From: Thermogymnomonas acidicola JCM 13583
Lineage (GTDB): Archaea; Thermoplasmatota; Thermoplasmata; Thermoplasmatales; Thermoplasmataceae
Assembly (NCBI RefSeq): GCF_001316105.1
Contig: NZ_BBCP01000008.1
Span: 42,931-106,930 of the forward strand
DNA: 64,000 bases
Reading direction: 5' to 3'
Part shown: positions 1 to 13,094 of the stretch, piece by piece
Position numbering within the stretch: position 1 is the stretch's first letter
Layout: every line of letters begins with the position of its first letter
Notes under the pieces: generated by a model
Seen by the model: the letters and a program-made list of their open reading frames with translations, nothing else
Databases searched by the model: none
Told to the model about the DNA's origin: nothing
Position numbers and translations under genes: made by a program

Positions 1-56
1 TCATAGTATTCATGGGCGATGAAAGTGCCTACGATATAGTCACCAGGGTAGGATGA
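1..56 (+). CDS. 3' end of an unidentified gene
   Basis: The frame starting at base 3 is open for 17 codons and ends in TGA at 54-56, reading IVFMGDESAYDIVTRVG. It would be the C-terminus of a gene lying mostly outside the window. It is too short to assign a family. The support is only the open frame and its position directly before the promoter of the next plus-strand gene. Confidence 0.35.
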   Translation, partial: IVFMGDESAYDIVTRVG

Positions 57-135
57 GATCGTTTGAAACTTTCAGCATTCCATAATTATGACCAATGGTC
101 CGGGGCAGGGGGGGATATTTAATGCTTTCAAGACA

Positions 136-180
136 ATATTTATATTGGAAGGTTTCTTTCGCCTGAAAAGGATAGAGGAG
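136..180 (+). promoter_or_regulatory. TATA-like box and purine-rich leader of surface protein gene
   Basis: AATATTTATATT at 136-147 is a good archaeal TATA-box candidate about 35 bases upstream of the ATG at 181. A GAGGAG stretch sits directly before that ATG. Both support the start at 181 over the longer open frame that begins near 88. Confidence 0.4.
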
Positions 181-3071
181 ATGTCCTTGAATAGAGCATA
201 CGCAACAATCATCTCACTGTTGATGATCGGAAGCATACTGCTTGGTGCCGGTATTGGCCACGCCATAACGCCTCAGATGGGGGCGGTCAGCTACACAGCC
301 TATTATACGTCCAGCGGGAAGGAGGTCGCACCGCTCTCATCTAACGCATCTGTTAACTTCACTACCCTGGCTGGCCAGACCGTTGCCTCACTCCAGGGCC
401 CAGTTAACAAGACGGAGCTCGACTATGGAAATTACACCGTGACTGTTCCCTCGGGCCTGGTGTACGTGAACGGGCAGCCTGCGGTATCACTTGGCCTGAG
501 TGAACTTGTCACAGTTGACAAGCCGAGCCAGTCAATAACGCTGAGCGTGCCTATAGAGAGCCTCGTCCCCGGCACGCTGTATGTCAGTGGGCTGGTGGCA
601 GGCAGCAACGCAACAATTGCGCTCGAGACAGAGAACGGCCTTGAATACTACACTAGCACAGTGACTGCAAACTCCACGGGTGTGGCCAGCCTGACATACT
701 ACATGCCATCCACACCCTTCCTTGTGTCGGTCAAGCAGGCTGGCAATACCTATCTGGTCGCCACTGAGCTTACGAGTGGCGTTGCCAGGATAACAGTGCA
801 GCCATCCAGCACGATAAGCGGAATAGTTGAGAGCGTGAGCGGTGCGCCGGTTAAGCCAGTATATGTTGTGGCATACAACAGCACCAGCTCCACATATTCG
901 ATTGAAAAATTTACAACATCGTCTTTCGAGATATCACTGAATGACTACTCTGCTTACAGGCTCTTTATTTACTCGCCAGGGTACAACACGTCAACCATAT
1001 CCCAGATCGTGCCAGGTACTGTGTACACTGTACCGCTTTCACCTGCCCAGTCCTACATATATTATAACTTCTCACTGAACTCGACCCTCCAGGGCCTCAA
1101 CATCAGCATACACTACAGCCTGGGCAACTACACCACCCTGCCGTTCCTAGCGAACTCCAGCGTGGGCTCGCTGTACTGGCAATTCAGGCTGGACGGCATA
1201 ACAAGCTCAAGCGCACCCCCCCAAATTGAGCAGTACCTGCTCAGTGAACTTGGCAGGTACACAAACTACACAATGTTCGTCAACAGCAACAACTACAACC
1301 TCACATCGGAGAGAGTGGTATCAATTTCCATAGGCACATCTTCCTTCAGCGCCACTGTCAACTACTCCTACTCGAACACCATGATCTCGCCATCACAGAA
1401 TGTCAGCATCTCACTCTTCACACGCGGTACCCGGTTCACGCCGGGATCCCTGACATATATGTACTCCGTTGCCTATTCGCTGCAGGGCGTAGCATTGGTC
1501 AAGTCTAACGTGTCGACCTACACATTCGTGAGCCCAATAGAGGTGGCCCCACAGAGCACGAGCCACTGGGTTTCACTCACACTTGGCCCTGCAAAGAAGC
1601 CAATATTCATTGACCCGAAGATAAGCCTGTACTGGCCAAACCAGGTGAGCACAGACTACATCCTGAACTCAACTTACAATAACACAGTCTTCATAGTCCC
1701 GAGCGGCATAAGCGTCCACTACAACCTCAGCAAAGCATTCTACAACCCGACAACGGCATCTTACGATATCTCCTCATCAAAGAACATAACATGGATGGTC
1801 AACGGCACCGTTGTGCCGCAGGACTATGGCATGTACAATGCATCCCTTACACTTAGAGGCAAAAATATGATCACCGTGAAGGTGGAGAGTGCCTCTGGTG
1901 TCTACAACGAGACTAACTTCACCGTCTACGCTTACAACGGCACACCAACAGTAAGGGTCAGCGTGGTGGTCGATGGCAAGACAGTTACACCTACCAGCGG
2001 CGTTTACTATGTGCCTCAGAACACCCTGATAAGCATGAGTGCGTACAACTCCAGTGAGGCAGTGCCGGGTACGAGTTACATGGTGCCCCCTAGTTTACAG
2101 CTGGAGCCTGCCATCATTCACCAGCACAAGCGAGAACATTACATACTCCTTCAGCAGCCCCCTACATAAAGGTGGGCCTCCAGTACGGCTACATAAATGT
2201 CACGAACATTGCAGGCGTTATGGCCCATATGAAACTGACATTCCACGTCAATGACACAACACCTCCAAGTGCAGCCATCACCCTCTACAATGCAACCGGA
2301 GTTGTGGAGACTGAACCTGTGGCTGGCCAGAACACAACTCTCTCAGCGAACTCAACCACAGATCCCTATTACCCGTTCAGCCAGCTGACATTCAACTGGA
2401 CATTCGAGTACAGCAACGGCACTGTGGCCAAACCCGGAAATGACAGCTACCAGATAGTTGCCGGCTCGAACACAAGCTCCTGGATCAAGGTCAGGTTCCT
2501 GACCGTGGACAACATGATAGTGTCCCTCAAGGTCACAAACCCATCAGGAGTTTCCGGATATGACAACAAGACCCTCACCATGGTCATAGACACAGCGAGG
2601 ATAGTGATTAACGGGTTCACAGTTCCCAAGCCGCTGGTGCAGGGAGAGCGCGCAACCATATACGTAAACGTGTCCAACAACGGGACGCTTGAGGCCTATA
2701 ACTACACAATAACGCTCTACGTCAACGGCGTCCCGGTGGCCACTGAGGAATACCACGACCTTCTGCCCGGCCATTCCGCCAACATCAGCTTTACATGGAC
2801 CCCCCCATCCGCATCCGGCAACCTACCTCTGGAGTTCAAGGGTTCGACTAGCTCCGAGCCCGCGTTCTTCGCGAACGTTGGTGCCTACACCAAGACCGTG
2901 AGCATAGCCCCCCCGCCCGCTTACAGGACACCTGCCATAATAGCAGGCGTTATCGTGGTCGTTATAGTCGTTGGCTACGTCTACTACAGGATATCCTCGA
3001 GGCCCAGGGAGCCGCAGAGGCCTGCGAACAAGCAGCAGGAGCAGAAGAAGCCTGAGCAGAAGAAGAAGTGA
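181..3071 (+). CDS. large secreted, membrane-anchored surface protein with CARDB domain (two frameshifts)
   Basis: About 960 residues once two frame breaks are merged. The N-terminus (MSLNRAYATIISLLMIGSIL) is a signal peptide. The ectodomain is rich in Ser, Thr, Asn and Tyr and carries many N-X-S/T sequons, as in archaeal S-layer or adhesion glycoproteins. Near bases 2610-2830 there is a CARDB-like beta-sandwich domain (VNGFTVPKPLVQGERATIYV onward). The C-terminus has one membrane helix (AIIAGVIVVVIVVGYVYY) followed by a short Lys/Gln/Glu-rich cytoplasmic tail, so the bulk faces outward. The frame shifts at C runs at 2086-2090 and 2158-2162; taking each as four Cs instead of five restores one reading frame. 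Exact role unknown. A surface-layer, adhesion or extracellular binding role is inference. Confidence 0.75.
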
Positions 3072-3297
3072 GACCTTGGACGGGGGGGTGGCATTTTGGC
3101 ACCCCGTGCGATCCATTTATTGCGTTCAACGGAGACACCCTATACGGGAATGATGCCCTCAGTCGAGGCCCTTCATAATTTTTCTCTCAGTTTGGTGCTG
3201 GAACCTCCTCCCGCGGAAAGGATAAGTTCAGAAACCCCCCCGGGGATGTGGTGGATTCAAAACCCAGCTTGAAAGAGAACCGGTGAGGGTTCGAACA

Positions 3298-4979
3298 TCA
3301 CATCTCCTCCACCGGGATTACGCCGAGGAGGTCGTAGAGGTCCATGAGGATCGACCTGAATGCCCTCACAAGAGTTATCCTCTTTGAGTATTCAGCGTCT
3401 GAAGCGTTAAGTATCTGGCAGCTGTTATAGAACTCGTTGAATACCTTCACAAGGTCAAGGGAGTAAGAGGCTATCAGGTCCCCCCCTCAGCGTTTCTTTG
3501 GCCTCGGAGAGCACGTACGGGAACCTGTACATCTCCCGGATAAGGCGCCTCTCATCCTCGTTGAACGTGCGTGGGAAGTCCACCAAGTCCCTGCTGGCCT
3601 TGCGCAGGAGGCTTGATGCCCGTGCCCCCCCTGCATACATGATGAATGGCGCCGAATCCCCTTCGAAATTGAGAGCCTCGCTCCACCTGAAGACCATGGG
3701 CTTGGTTGCACCGATACGCACCATGTTGAACCTTAGCGATGAGACCCCCCCCACGGCCCTTGCGATCTCCCTTAGTTTCTCTTCCCCCCCCAGGTCAGGC
3801 CTCTTTTCCTTCACGATACTGTAAGCCTCCTCGACCATCCTCTCCGTGAGCTGCTGCAGTGTAACAATGTTGCCACGCCTTGTTGACATCTTCCCTGTCT
3901 CTAGCGATACGTAGGCGTTGAAAACAAACGATATCCTCTGCTTCAGGCCTATTATCTCGCGCAGTATGTACTCCAGTCCCTTGGCGTGGTCCCTGTGGTC
4001 CTCCCCCCCCACGACCACCACGAACCAGTCGAACAGGCCTGCCTTGTACATGTGGTATGCCACATCCCTGAGTGGGTACAGTGATGTCCCGTCCTTCCTC
4101 GTGAGGTACATCCTCTTCCCCCCCCAGGGACCTGGACGAACAGCGCCCCCCGTCATCGTCGCTCTGCAGCTTCTCCCTGTTGTTCTCTATGATCCTCTTC
4201 ACGTCCCCGCCGGTTATGAAGTCGCTCTCCCAGGTGTAATCATCGATCTCTATGCCTATTGCCCTCATGGAGCTGCTTATATCGTCCAGAGCCACCTTCG
4301 CTGTGGATTTTATGCCCTCTATGAGTTCCCTGTCACCCTCCTCGTACCTCCTTATGAGGGCTTCAACCTCCCTCTCCACCTGTGGGTCCTTCTCCATGTC
4401 ACGGTATATGGCCTGATAGCACCTGAGTATCTCCTGCAGTGTCTTCTCCCCACTTCCGTATTTCGTGTAGCCGAGGTATAGGGCCATCACCTGCTTGCCA
4501 GAATCGTTCACAAAGTACTGTGTTGTTACCCTGTATCCGTACCTCTTGAGCACCCTCTGGAGGGTGTCACCTATTATGGAGTTCCTGGCCCTGCCTATGT
4601 GAAGGGGGCCGGTTGGGTTGGTGCTTGTGTGTTCCACCGATACCTTCTCCGATTCCTGAAAAACGTCCGGGAACCTGCCCGACCTCTCTATGCTCTCCGT
4701 TATTGTCGAAAGCATGGACCACGGGTCAAGCGTTATGTTTATGTAAGCACCCTCAAGCACGACTTTCTCGACGAACTTCTGTGATTTGAGTGCGGGCTCC
4801 AGTGAGGCGAATACGCTCCGCGGGTCAATACCCAGCTTCGAGCTGAGCCTGAAAGTCCTTATGGCAAGGTCTGCCCTACCGGTGTTATCGAACGAGACGT
4901 CCCTGGGGGGGTCGAAGGACGGGAATCGGTCGGTCACGATCTTGACAACCCTGTCAAGGAAGTCGTCGAAGAGGAGCAT
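3298..4979 (-). CDS. argS: arginyl-tRNA synthetase (frameshifted in this sequence)
   Basis: Class I aminoacyl-tRNA synthetase that charges tRNA-Arg. The N-terminal half contains the HIGH-type signature NPTGPLHIGRARNSIIGD and the C-terminal half the KMSK-type signature GKMSTRRGN, followed by the anticodon-binding domain that ends in GVIPVEEM before TGA at 3298-3300. The merged length of about 560 residues fits the family. The frame breaks at the C runs near 3480-3486 and 4120-4150, so as sequenced it appears as two overlapping frames plus a tail. It starts at ATG 4979, 19 bases beyond the aroA stop, and is the last gene of the minus-strand aro cluster. Confidence 0.93.
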
Positions 4980-4998
4980 GCCTGCCCATAGTGGATTG

Positions 4999-6281
4999 CT
5001 ATAAAATTGTTCTCAGGCCGTTCCCCAGGAGTGCACGCAAGTCTCCGAAGAAAGATGGGTAGCTCTTCGCCACGTGGCCCGGTTCCCTTATCTCGAGATC
5101 GCATGAAAGGGCCATGGCAGCGACCGTGTAAGCCATTATGATCCTGTGGTCCCTGGAATCGCATGCCACCCTACCCGGCTTCTCTCCCCCCCTTCGGATG
5201 CTGATACAGCCATCGCTAACATCCACCCTGGCACCGAACCTCCTAGCCATATCCAGTATAGAGGCTACCCTGTCACTCTCCTTGTACCTGAGCCTCCCGT
5301 AGTTCAGGATCCTTGCCCCCCCTCCACAGTTGATATTCCGATGGCCGCAGCAACGGGCGCCAGGTCCGGTGTCCTGTCAGCGTCGACCTCTATCCCGCCC
5401 GTGCTGCCACCGCTCACCACAAGGACGTCTCTGTCCCAGACCGCAAGTCCGTTCCTTTCAAGCCACCTGACCAGGGCACTGTCTGGCTGAACGCTCTGCC
5501 TGTTCAGGCCAGAGACCCTGACCTCCGAGCCGTCGAGGAGTGAAGTGGCTGACACGATAAAGGATACGGAGGAGTAGTCACCCTCAACATGGAATGTGCC
5601 CGGAGACCTGACGTCACCGTGCATCTCCACACCCTTCCCTGTCACGCCCACCCTCATGCCGAAGGACCTGAGCACCTCTGCGGTGACCTCCACATACTCC
5701 ATGGACGGTGGCCTCTCAAGGAAGCGGATCACGGTTCCCCCCCTCTGGCCTGAAAGTGCGTAGAAGAGCATCATCGAGCTCACGAACTGTGAGCTCTCCA
5801 TGGCCGCTGCATCCACGGGCGATGGCAGAACACGGGAAGCATCCATACGGAGGAAGCCGTCTCCCTTGGGGGGGCTGAAAGATACACCGCACCTGGAGAG
5901 CGCTTCCAAGAGCCATCCGATGGGCCTCCTGGAGAGTGATGGCTCCCCCCCGTTAAAGTCAACGGTGCAGCCCATTGCTGCCAGAAGGCCCATGGCCAGC
6001 CTGTATGTGGTCCCAGATTCGCCCACATAGACACTGCCAGGGCACCTGAAGTCTGGGGGGGTTATGCGGACCCCCCCACTGCCCTCCTCGCGTATGGAAG
6101 ACCCCCCCGCAGCCCTTGCAACACCCTCAGATACAATCTCATCGTCACACCCGGAAACCGGTGTGACAAGGGTTTCACCACCGATAGCGCTTGAAAGCAG
6201 AATGGCCCTCTGGGAGTAGCTCTTCGAAGATGGGGCCACCAGTGATCCGGAGAGCCTGGGCGAAGAGAACGAGAGGATCAT
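4999..6281 (-). CDS. aroA: 3-phosphoshikimate 1-carboxyvinyltransferase (EPSP synthase)
   Basis: Transfers the enolpyruvyl group of PEP to shikimate 3-phosphate, the sixth step of the shikimate pathway. The N-terminus has the phosphate-binding signature PSSKSYSQRAILLSS. The middle has YVGESGTTYRLAMGLLA, matching the family's GNAGTAxR region, and the C-terminal segment has the D-H-R-I-x-M motif (DHRIIMAYTVAAMAL). One break near the C run at 5316-5322 separates the 325-residue N-terminal part from the 83-residue C-terminal part; about 425 residues merged is normal. Its ATG overlaps the stop of the upstream shikimate kinase (ATGA), indicating translational coupling. Confidence 0.93.
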
Positions 6282-7119
6282 ATGTGCTCAACCCAGATGC
6301 CGCTGTTCTTGAACCTTGACCGCTTCACCCTGCGGCCCTTGGATTCGAGGATGGATGCACACCTCTCCATGTCCCTTCGTTCCTGAAGACGCCGACACTG
6401 CGGGCCCCCCCTTACCGCTCTGGCAGGCATGCGTGGCAGAGTTGAGGAGCATGGTAGATATGGCATCCCCCCCGTCCGATCCCTCGATGAGACTGCACAG
6501 GTACCCGTCAATGACCATAGCCTCCAGGAACTCCCTCCTCATCAGCAGGTTCTCCACCGCCCTCCAGGCCCTCCTCATCTTCCTGTACTCATCGACCCTG
6601 GCGCTGTACGAGATCCTCCGGTCGCTGGACTCTACAACAAGCACTGGCAGGTCTGGCATCCTGTCGGTGAAGATGATCCTGTTGGAGGCGTTGTCCGTCA
6701 CAGATACCCCCCCGCCGTAGTATATTGCGGAGAGGTCGTCAAGCGCACCTGTCACAGAGAGCCCGAGCCTCACAGACGCTTCCGCACAGAGCCTCAGGAG
6801 TTCCTCTCCTTCCAGCTCAGCTCCCAGCAGCCTAGAAACCCCCCCTATCATGGCGGAGAGCACCAGCGCGCTGCTGCTCTTGAGGCCCTGTGCCTCCGGT
6901 ATCCTGTCCACCACCTCGAAGTGAAATTCACCGCCCACGGAGAATGCCCTGCTGCACTCCCTGGAGAGGCCCCCCCTCAGTTCCCCCGGGTCCCCCCCTG
7001 CTCACATCCATGGTGAAAGGCAGGTCGATCTTTGCCGCAGAGCCCAGGGCACCGGAAAACGCGCACGACACTGTCACCGCAGCATCAGCGTGCACGCGCA
7101 CAGACTCAACCAAGGGCAC
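6278..7119 (-). CDS. aroK: shikimate kinase, archaeal GHMP type (frameshifted)
   Basis: Phosphorylates shikimate with ATP. It belongs to the archaeal GHMP-kinase superfamily and is unrelated to bacterial AroK. The N-terminus (VRVHADAAVTVSCAFSGALG) and the glycine/serine-rich ATP loop PEAQGLKSSSALVLSAMIGG are typical, with the third GHMP motif near the C-terminus around 6390-6420. The frame breaks at C runs near 6968-7000 and near 6400-6412. The start is GTG at 7119, overlapping the end of aroE by 14 bases. The context between aroE and aroA supports the assignment over other GHMP kinases such as homoserine or mevalonate kinase. Confidence 0.85.
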
Positions 7120-7903
7120 TCAGCCTCCTGAAGAGGGTGTCTGCCAGCCCTTCGGCAGCCCTGATCCCCGTTACTATCCGGAATGCCTCCAGTGCCTGAT
7201 ATATGAGCATCCAGAGGCCCGAGACCGCCGTACCGCCTGCATTCCTGACTCTCCTGAGAAACTGCGTGTCGACAGGGTTGTAGACCAGGTCAATGCCCAC
7301 AATGCCAGCGTGGAGGCGAAAGCCCTCGAACGGGTCCGAAGCGCTGTTGGGCCACATCCCCCCCACGGGTGTGCAGTTTATCAGGACATCGAACTCCATC
7401 GACCTTGCTGTCCCGTAATCAACCGCCCTGGCACCCCCCCATTCACTGTCTCCCGGAGACCTCGAGATCAGTGTCACGTCAGACCCCCCCACCAGTGCAG
7501 CGGTAACCGCCCTGGCAGCACCCCCCCCTGTACCGGCCACAGCCACCCTCTTTCCCCCCCTGAGGTCGAGAGCATGCTTCCTGCACATGTCCGTGAAGCC
7601 CTGCAGGTCCGTGTTGTAGCCGATCAGCCTCCCGTCGTTCACGGTGACCAGGTTAACGGCACCTGACATTCGTGCGGAGCTGTCGATCTCGTGAAGGAAG
7701 CGCATGCTTGAGACCTTGTGCGGCACCGTGACGTTGAACCATGAAAAATTCCTGGATGCCCTCCTGAAGAAGGTCGGGACGAACTCTGGCCTTATGTCCA
7801 CAGGAAGGTAATCGATCTCTACGCCGTAGATGCGCTCCAAACTGCTGTATATATAGGGGCTCCAGGTGTGCGAGACCGGGTGACCTATGATACCTGATAG
7901 CAT
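7106..7903 (-). CDS. aroE: shikimate dehydrogenase
   Basis: Reduces 3-dehydroshikimate to shikimate with NADPH. The 265-residue frame is unbroken. The N-terminal substrate motif GIIGHPVSHTWSPYIYSSL, catalytic Lys in NVTVPHKVSSM, GYNTDLQGF, and the Rossmann loop VAVAGTGGGAARAVTAAL are all in order. Several Gly-Gly pairs are encoded by long G runs and probably carry an extra Gly. It starts one base after the aroB stop and overlaps aroK, inside the aroB-E-K-A-argS run. Confidence 0.93.
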   Translation of the reverse strand: MLSGIIGHPVSHTWSPYIYSSLERIYGVEIDYLPVDIRPEFVPTFFRRASRNFSWFNVTVPHKVSSMRFLHEIDSSARMSGAVNLVTVNDGRLIGYNTDLQGFTDMCRKHALDLRGGKRVAVAGTGGGAARAVTAALVGGSDVTLISRSPGDSEWGGARAVDYGTARSMEFDVLINCTPVGGMWPNSASDPFEGFRLHAGIVGIDLVYNPVDTQFLRRVRNAGGTAVSGLWMLIYQALEAFRIVTGIRAAEGLADTLFRRLSALG

Positions 7904-7904
7904 G

Positions 7905-9028
<1,124 letters not shown>

Positions 9029-9053
9029 TGCGTGATATTATGTGACACCTTAA

Positions 9054-9063
9054 CTTAAATTTA
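9054..9063 (-). promoter_or_regulatory. TATA-like box of the aro operon
   Basis: Read on the minus strand, TAAATTTAAG lies about 26-35 bases before the aroB ATG (9026-9028), the spacing expected for a leaderless archaeal transcript. It drives the aroB-E-K-A-argS run. Confidence 0.5.
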
Positions 9064-9189
9064 GTTGCGCAGGTGAAACCCACCCTGAGATCTGCCTACC
9101 GAAATTCTGTATACAGTGCTGGATTTCGCAGTTCCGGTGGAGGAAACGTTGATATAATGAGATTCCCTAGTCAAGGCCGGTAGATCCCA

Positions 9190-11095
9190 TTGGGTTTCAG
9201 GGGGGGTTTAACTCCCTACGACGAAATAGACGTTGATGGATTCACAAAGATCGGCAACCACGGGATGATTGCCAACAACCGTTCTGCTGCCCTGGTGAGC
9301 ATGAACGGCACAATCGACTGGGCGTGCCTGCCCAACTTCAACTCACCCCCCCCGTATTCTTCTCGATACTGGACAGGAAGAAGGGGGGGGCTATTTCCGC
9401 ATCACGCCCCCCCTGGACACCTCCAACCTCTATGTCCACCAGTCATACAAGGACTTCACTAACGTACTGATCACGGAGTTCGTGAGGAACAACAAGGTCA
9501 TACTGAGGATAACGGACTTCATGCCCACATCGGAGTACTCCACCATCAGTTTTCCAGAGATACACAGGCTTGTGGAGACGCTCTCGGAGGAGGTGGATGT
9601 TGAGGTATCATTCAAGGTGGCCTTCGACTACGGCAGGAAGAGTGCAAGGATAGAGGAGAGGAAGCACGGCTACGTGTTCAAGGACACCAGGGAGAGCGTT
9701 GGCCTCGCCCTACCCTTCAAGCTGGAGAGGTTCAATGACAGGCTCAGCGGCACACTGCACCTGCCCAGGAGGAGTGCGAACTGGTTCGTGGCACTCCACG
9801 GTGTGGACCACATAGGAAAGATATCTGACTACAAGTCCTACGAGAGGCTCGAGGAAACTGTGAACTACTGGCAGAAGTGGTGCAACCAGAGCACCTATAA
9901 CGGCCTCTACCACGGGGATGTCATCAGATCCGCACTTACCCTGAAGGGCCTGTTCTACGAGCCAACCGGCCTGATGGTTGCCGCACCCACGACGAGCCTC
10001 CCGGAGTGTGTGGGTGGAGAGAGGAACTGGGATTACAGGTACACTTGGATAAGGGACACCGCATACGTCATAGAGGCCCTGGCAATGATAGGCTACAAGA
10101 GGGAGGCCACCAAGTTCCTCTATGACCTGATGCACATAATAGAGAGGGAGGGCAGGATAAGGACAATATACAGCATAAACGAGGATTCGAACCTGAACGA
10201 GGAGGAACTCGACCTCGAGGGGGGTACAGGTTCTCGAGGCCAGTCAGGATAGGTAACAAGGCCTCTGAGCAGCTCCAGCTGGACGAGTACGGGTCCATAA
10301 TAAATGCAGTGTACCACCTGCACAAGATAGGGGGGGCCTCATAAACTCCTACCTGTGGGACTTCGTTGGGGGGGAGACCCTTGACAAGATCTCGAAGATA
10401 TGGAGGAACCCGGATTCGAGCATATGGGAGTTCAGGACAGAGCCCAAACACTATGTCTATTCCAAGCTGATGTGCTGGGTTGCGTTCACGAGGGCAATAG
10501 AGATGGGCAGGGAGGAGGGGGGTTCTCCGGGCCCTACAGGAAGTGGAAGGCCACGGCAGACGAGATCAAGGAGGACATACTCAGGAACGGTTATGACCCT
10601 GAGCTGAACAGCTTCACGCAGTACTACGGGTCGAAGAGCGTGGACGCGGCTCTCCTCAGGATACCCATGGTGGGCTTCCTGCCTCCGGATGACCCGAGGA
10701 TAACGGGCACTGTTGAGAGGATAGAGAAGGAACTGATGGTCAGGAACTTCCTCTTCAAGAGGTACACCGAAGACGATGGCTTCGCATGCCCAGACAACCC
10801 GTTCCTCCTCCTCTCCTTCTGGTATGTGGAGGACCTAATCATACTGAACAGGGTGGAGGAGGCAAAGGAAGTGTTCGAATCGCTGCTTGACAAGGCCAAT
10901 GTCCTGGGGGGGCTCTTCTCCGAGGAGGTGGACCTGAACACGGGAGAGCTCATAGGCAACTTCCCGCAGGCCATAACCCACCTCGGCGTGATCAGGGTTG
11001 CCACAAAGCTCAACGAGGTGCTCAAGAGGAAGAACGGGAAGAGCGGGAATTCCATCGACACCAGGAAGATAATAGACTTTTCCAGGTACTACTGA
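9190..11095 (+). CDS. glycoside hydrolase family 15 (glucoamylase or trehalase type)
   Basis: Cytosolic inverting alpha-glucosidase of family GH15; no signal peptide is seen. After a beta-sandwich N-domain, the (alpha/alpha)6 barrel carries the hallmark GGERNWDYRYTWIRD near 10015-10057 and, toward the C-terminus, SEEVDLNTGELIGNFPQAIT with the second catalytic Glu. Thermoplasma-group GH15 enzymes include both glucoamylases and trehalases, and sequence alone does not separate these here. The likely start is TTG at 9190, just after an in-frame TAG at 9181. Frames break near 9343-9410 (C and G runs), 10217, 10330 and 10370; merged length is about 630 residues. The end overlaps the convergent ABC gene by seven bases. 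Confidence 0.85.
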
Positions 11096-12059
11096 TAGAC
11101 CTCCTCGCTCTTCTCGTATATGTGGCACCACACGCTGTGGTCACCATCCAGGGCCGTGGGTGCTGGCTCCACACTGCACTTCTCAAATGCCGATGGGCAC
11201 ACCTTCCTGAAAATGCAGCCTCCCTCCGTGCTCACATGCCCGCCTGCAACGCTGTCTGATGCCTGTATCTCAGACCTCTGTATGCCCAGCACGCTCCCGG
11301 TGAGCACCCTGGTGTACGGGTGGGCCGGTGACGAGAGCACGGTCTTCGTCTCCCCCCGCACTCCACCACCTTCCCGTAGTACAGCACGGACACCCTGTTG
11401 CACATGAAGCGTATGACGTTTATGTCATGTGATATGTAGATGAATGTGATGGACATTGACCTCCTGAGGTCCCTGAGTAGGTTGAGTATCTCCGCCTGGA
11501 TACTCACATCTAGCGAGCTTGTGGGTTCGTCCAGGATCAGGATCTTCTTCGGTGCAACGAGTGCACGGGCTATGGAGACCCTCTGCTTCTCACCTCCGCT
11601 CAGCTGTCCTGGATAGGACCACAGTTTGCCCTGAGGGATCCCCCCCACCTGCCTGGATATCTCAACTATCCTCTCCTCGTAGCGGTCCTTCGGCACATCT
11701 GAATTTATGAGCCCTGCCCTTATTATCCTGTACACCGGCTCCCGGGGGTTAAGTGAACCCACAGGGTCCTGGAACACTATGCCTATGTTCCTCCTTGCTA
11801 GGCTGACGTCCTTGCTCGAAGAGTAATCGATCTCCCTCCCTTCAAGGTAAATGCTTCCTGAGGTCGGCCTGTTTATGCCCAATATGGTCTTAGCAAGTGT
11901 GGACTTGCCTGAGCCTGTTTCCCCCCCCACTATGCCGTAGGAATCTCCGCGCCTCACGCCCAACGAGACGCCCTTGAGGGCCTCGGTGAAGCCCCCCCTA
12001 CCCTTAACCCTGAACCTGACAACCAGGTCCCTAACATCGAGTATGTATTCACCTGGCAT
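11089..12059 (-). CDS. oligopeptide/dipeptide ABC transporter ATPase, OppF/DppF-like
   Basis: Cytoplasmic ATPase subunit of a peptide-type importer. It contains a Walker A (GETGSGKST with an extra Gly from a long run), Q-loop VFQDPVGSLNP, signature LSGGEKQRVSIARAL, Walker B ILILDEPTSSLD and the switch His in YISHDINVIRFM. The C-terminal extension has the HPYTRVL motif and a cysteine set (GGCIFRKVCPSAFEKC plus a later Cys), which in Opp/Dpp ATPases can bind an iron-sulfur cluster. The frame breaks at the C run near 11350. It starts inside the end of the upstream ATPase gene (11-base overlap). Permeases probably come from the gene set at 17.4-21.3 kb. Confidence 0.88.
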
Positions 12060-13052
12060 ACAACCAGCACTTCACCATCCTGTCATTGACAGTTACATCT
12101 GGAGGCATGCTGACGCACTTCTCGAAGGAGAGCGGGCAGCGCGGCTGGAACGGGCAGCCAGGGGGGGCAGGTGCCTGAGGTCCGGAGGTTCCCCCTGCGA
12201 TACCGGGAGGTCAGGTGAATCGTAAAAGCCATGCGGTATAGAGGACATCAGCGTCTTCGTGTACGGGTGCATGGGCCTCTCGATTATCTCCTCCGCGGGC
12301 CCAGATTCCAGAACCCTCCCTGCGTACATAACGTATATCCTGTCACACAGCTGGGCTGCCACAGATATGTCGTGCGTAATTATTAGAAGGCTAACCCCCC
12401 CAGTCTCCCGCCTGATCTTCTCAATGAGGGATATTATCTTCAGCTGGACCAGGCATCCAGGCCGGTCGTTGGCTCATCCATTATGAGCAGTTCAGGTTCC
12501 TGCAGGAGCGCCGAGGCTATCGCTACCCTCTGCCTCATGCCCCCCCGGAGAGCTGGTGGGGGGTACTTTTCCAGTATGCCCTCTGGGTTCTCTATGTTCA
12601 TATCTGCCAGTGTGCGCACTATCCTCTTCAGGGCCTCCTTCCTCCTCCCCCCCTTCTGCGTCACTCCCGGATCCTTTACCGAAAGGGATTCCATGAGCTG
12701 AAAGCCTACCGTGTACACGGGGTTGAGGGACACCAGTGGCTCCTGGAACACCATAGACACGCCCCTGCCCCCTGAACCTGTTGCCACCCTCCTTGAGGGT
12801 CGGCCCGACCTTTTCGTTCTTGAACCTTATCGCCCCCCCGGATTCGTGCACGGCGGGTGGAGAATCCAGGAGGCCCATGATGGCGTTCGCAAGGGTCGAC
12901 TTGCCAGAACCGCTCTCGCCAACAATGCCGACCCTCTCGCCCTTCCTCACTTCCATGTTTATGTCCCTGAGAACAGGCAACCTCTGGCCGTCGGATAAGA
13001 AACTCACGTTGAGGTTTTCCACGGCCACTATGCTGTCGTTCAACTCACCCAT
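12049..13052 (-). CDS. oligopeptide/dipeptide ABC transporter ATPase, OppD/DppD-like (frameshifted)
   Basis: Partner ATPase of the OppF-like protein. It has Walker [21 protein letters not shown]-loop [11 protein letters not shown], signature [16 protein letters not shown] and Walker [13 protein letters not shown]. The C-terminal [14 protein letters not shown] and a Cys-rich tail ([14 protein letters not shown], later KCWLYAR) are recovered after the break at the run near 12160, giving TGA at 12049-12051. Other breaks are near 12440, 12545 and 12790. I choose ATG 13052 ([15 protein letters not shown]), though the frame stays open to 13088. It follows the saccharopine-dehydrogenase-like gene closely. 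Confidence 0.87.
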
Positions 13053-13094
13053 CCTGTAGCCTTCAACATACATAAGGCCTGCTATCACCCCCCC

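Noticed and set aside
3235..3300. A tRNA-like T arm (GGTTCGAAC) before argS
   Set aside because: The T stem does not pair properly and no acceptor or anticodon stem can be drawn around it.
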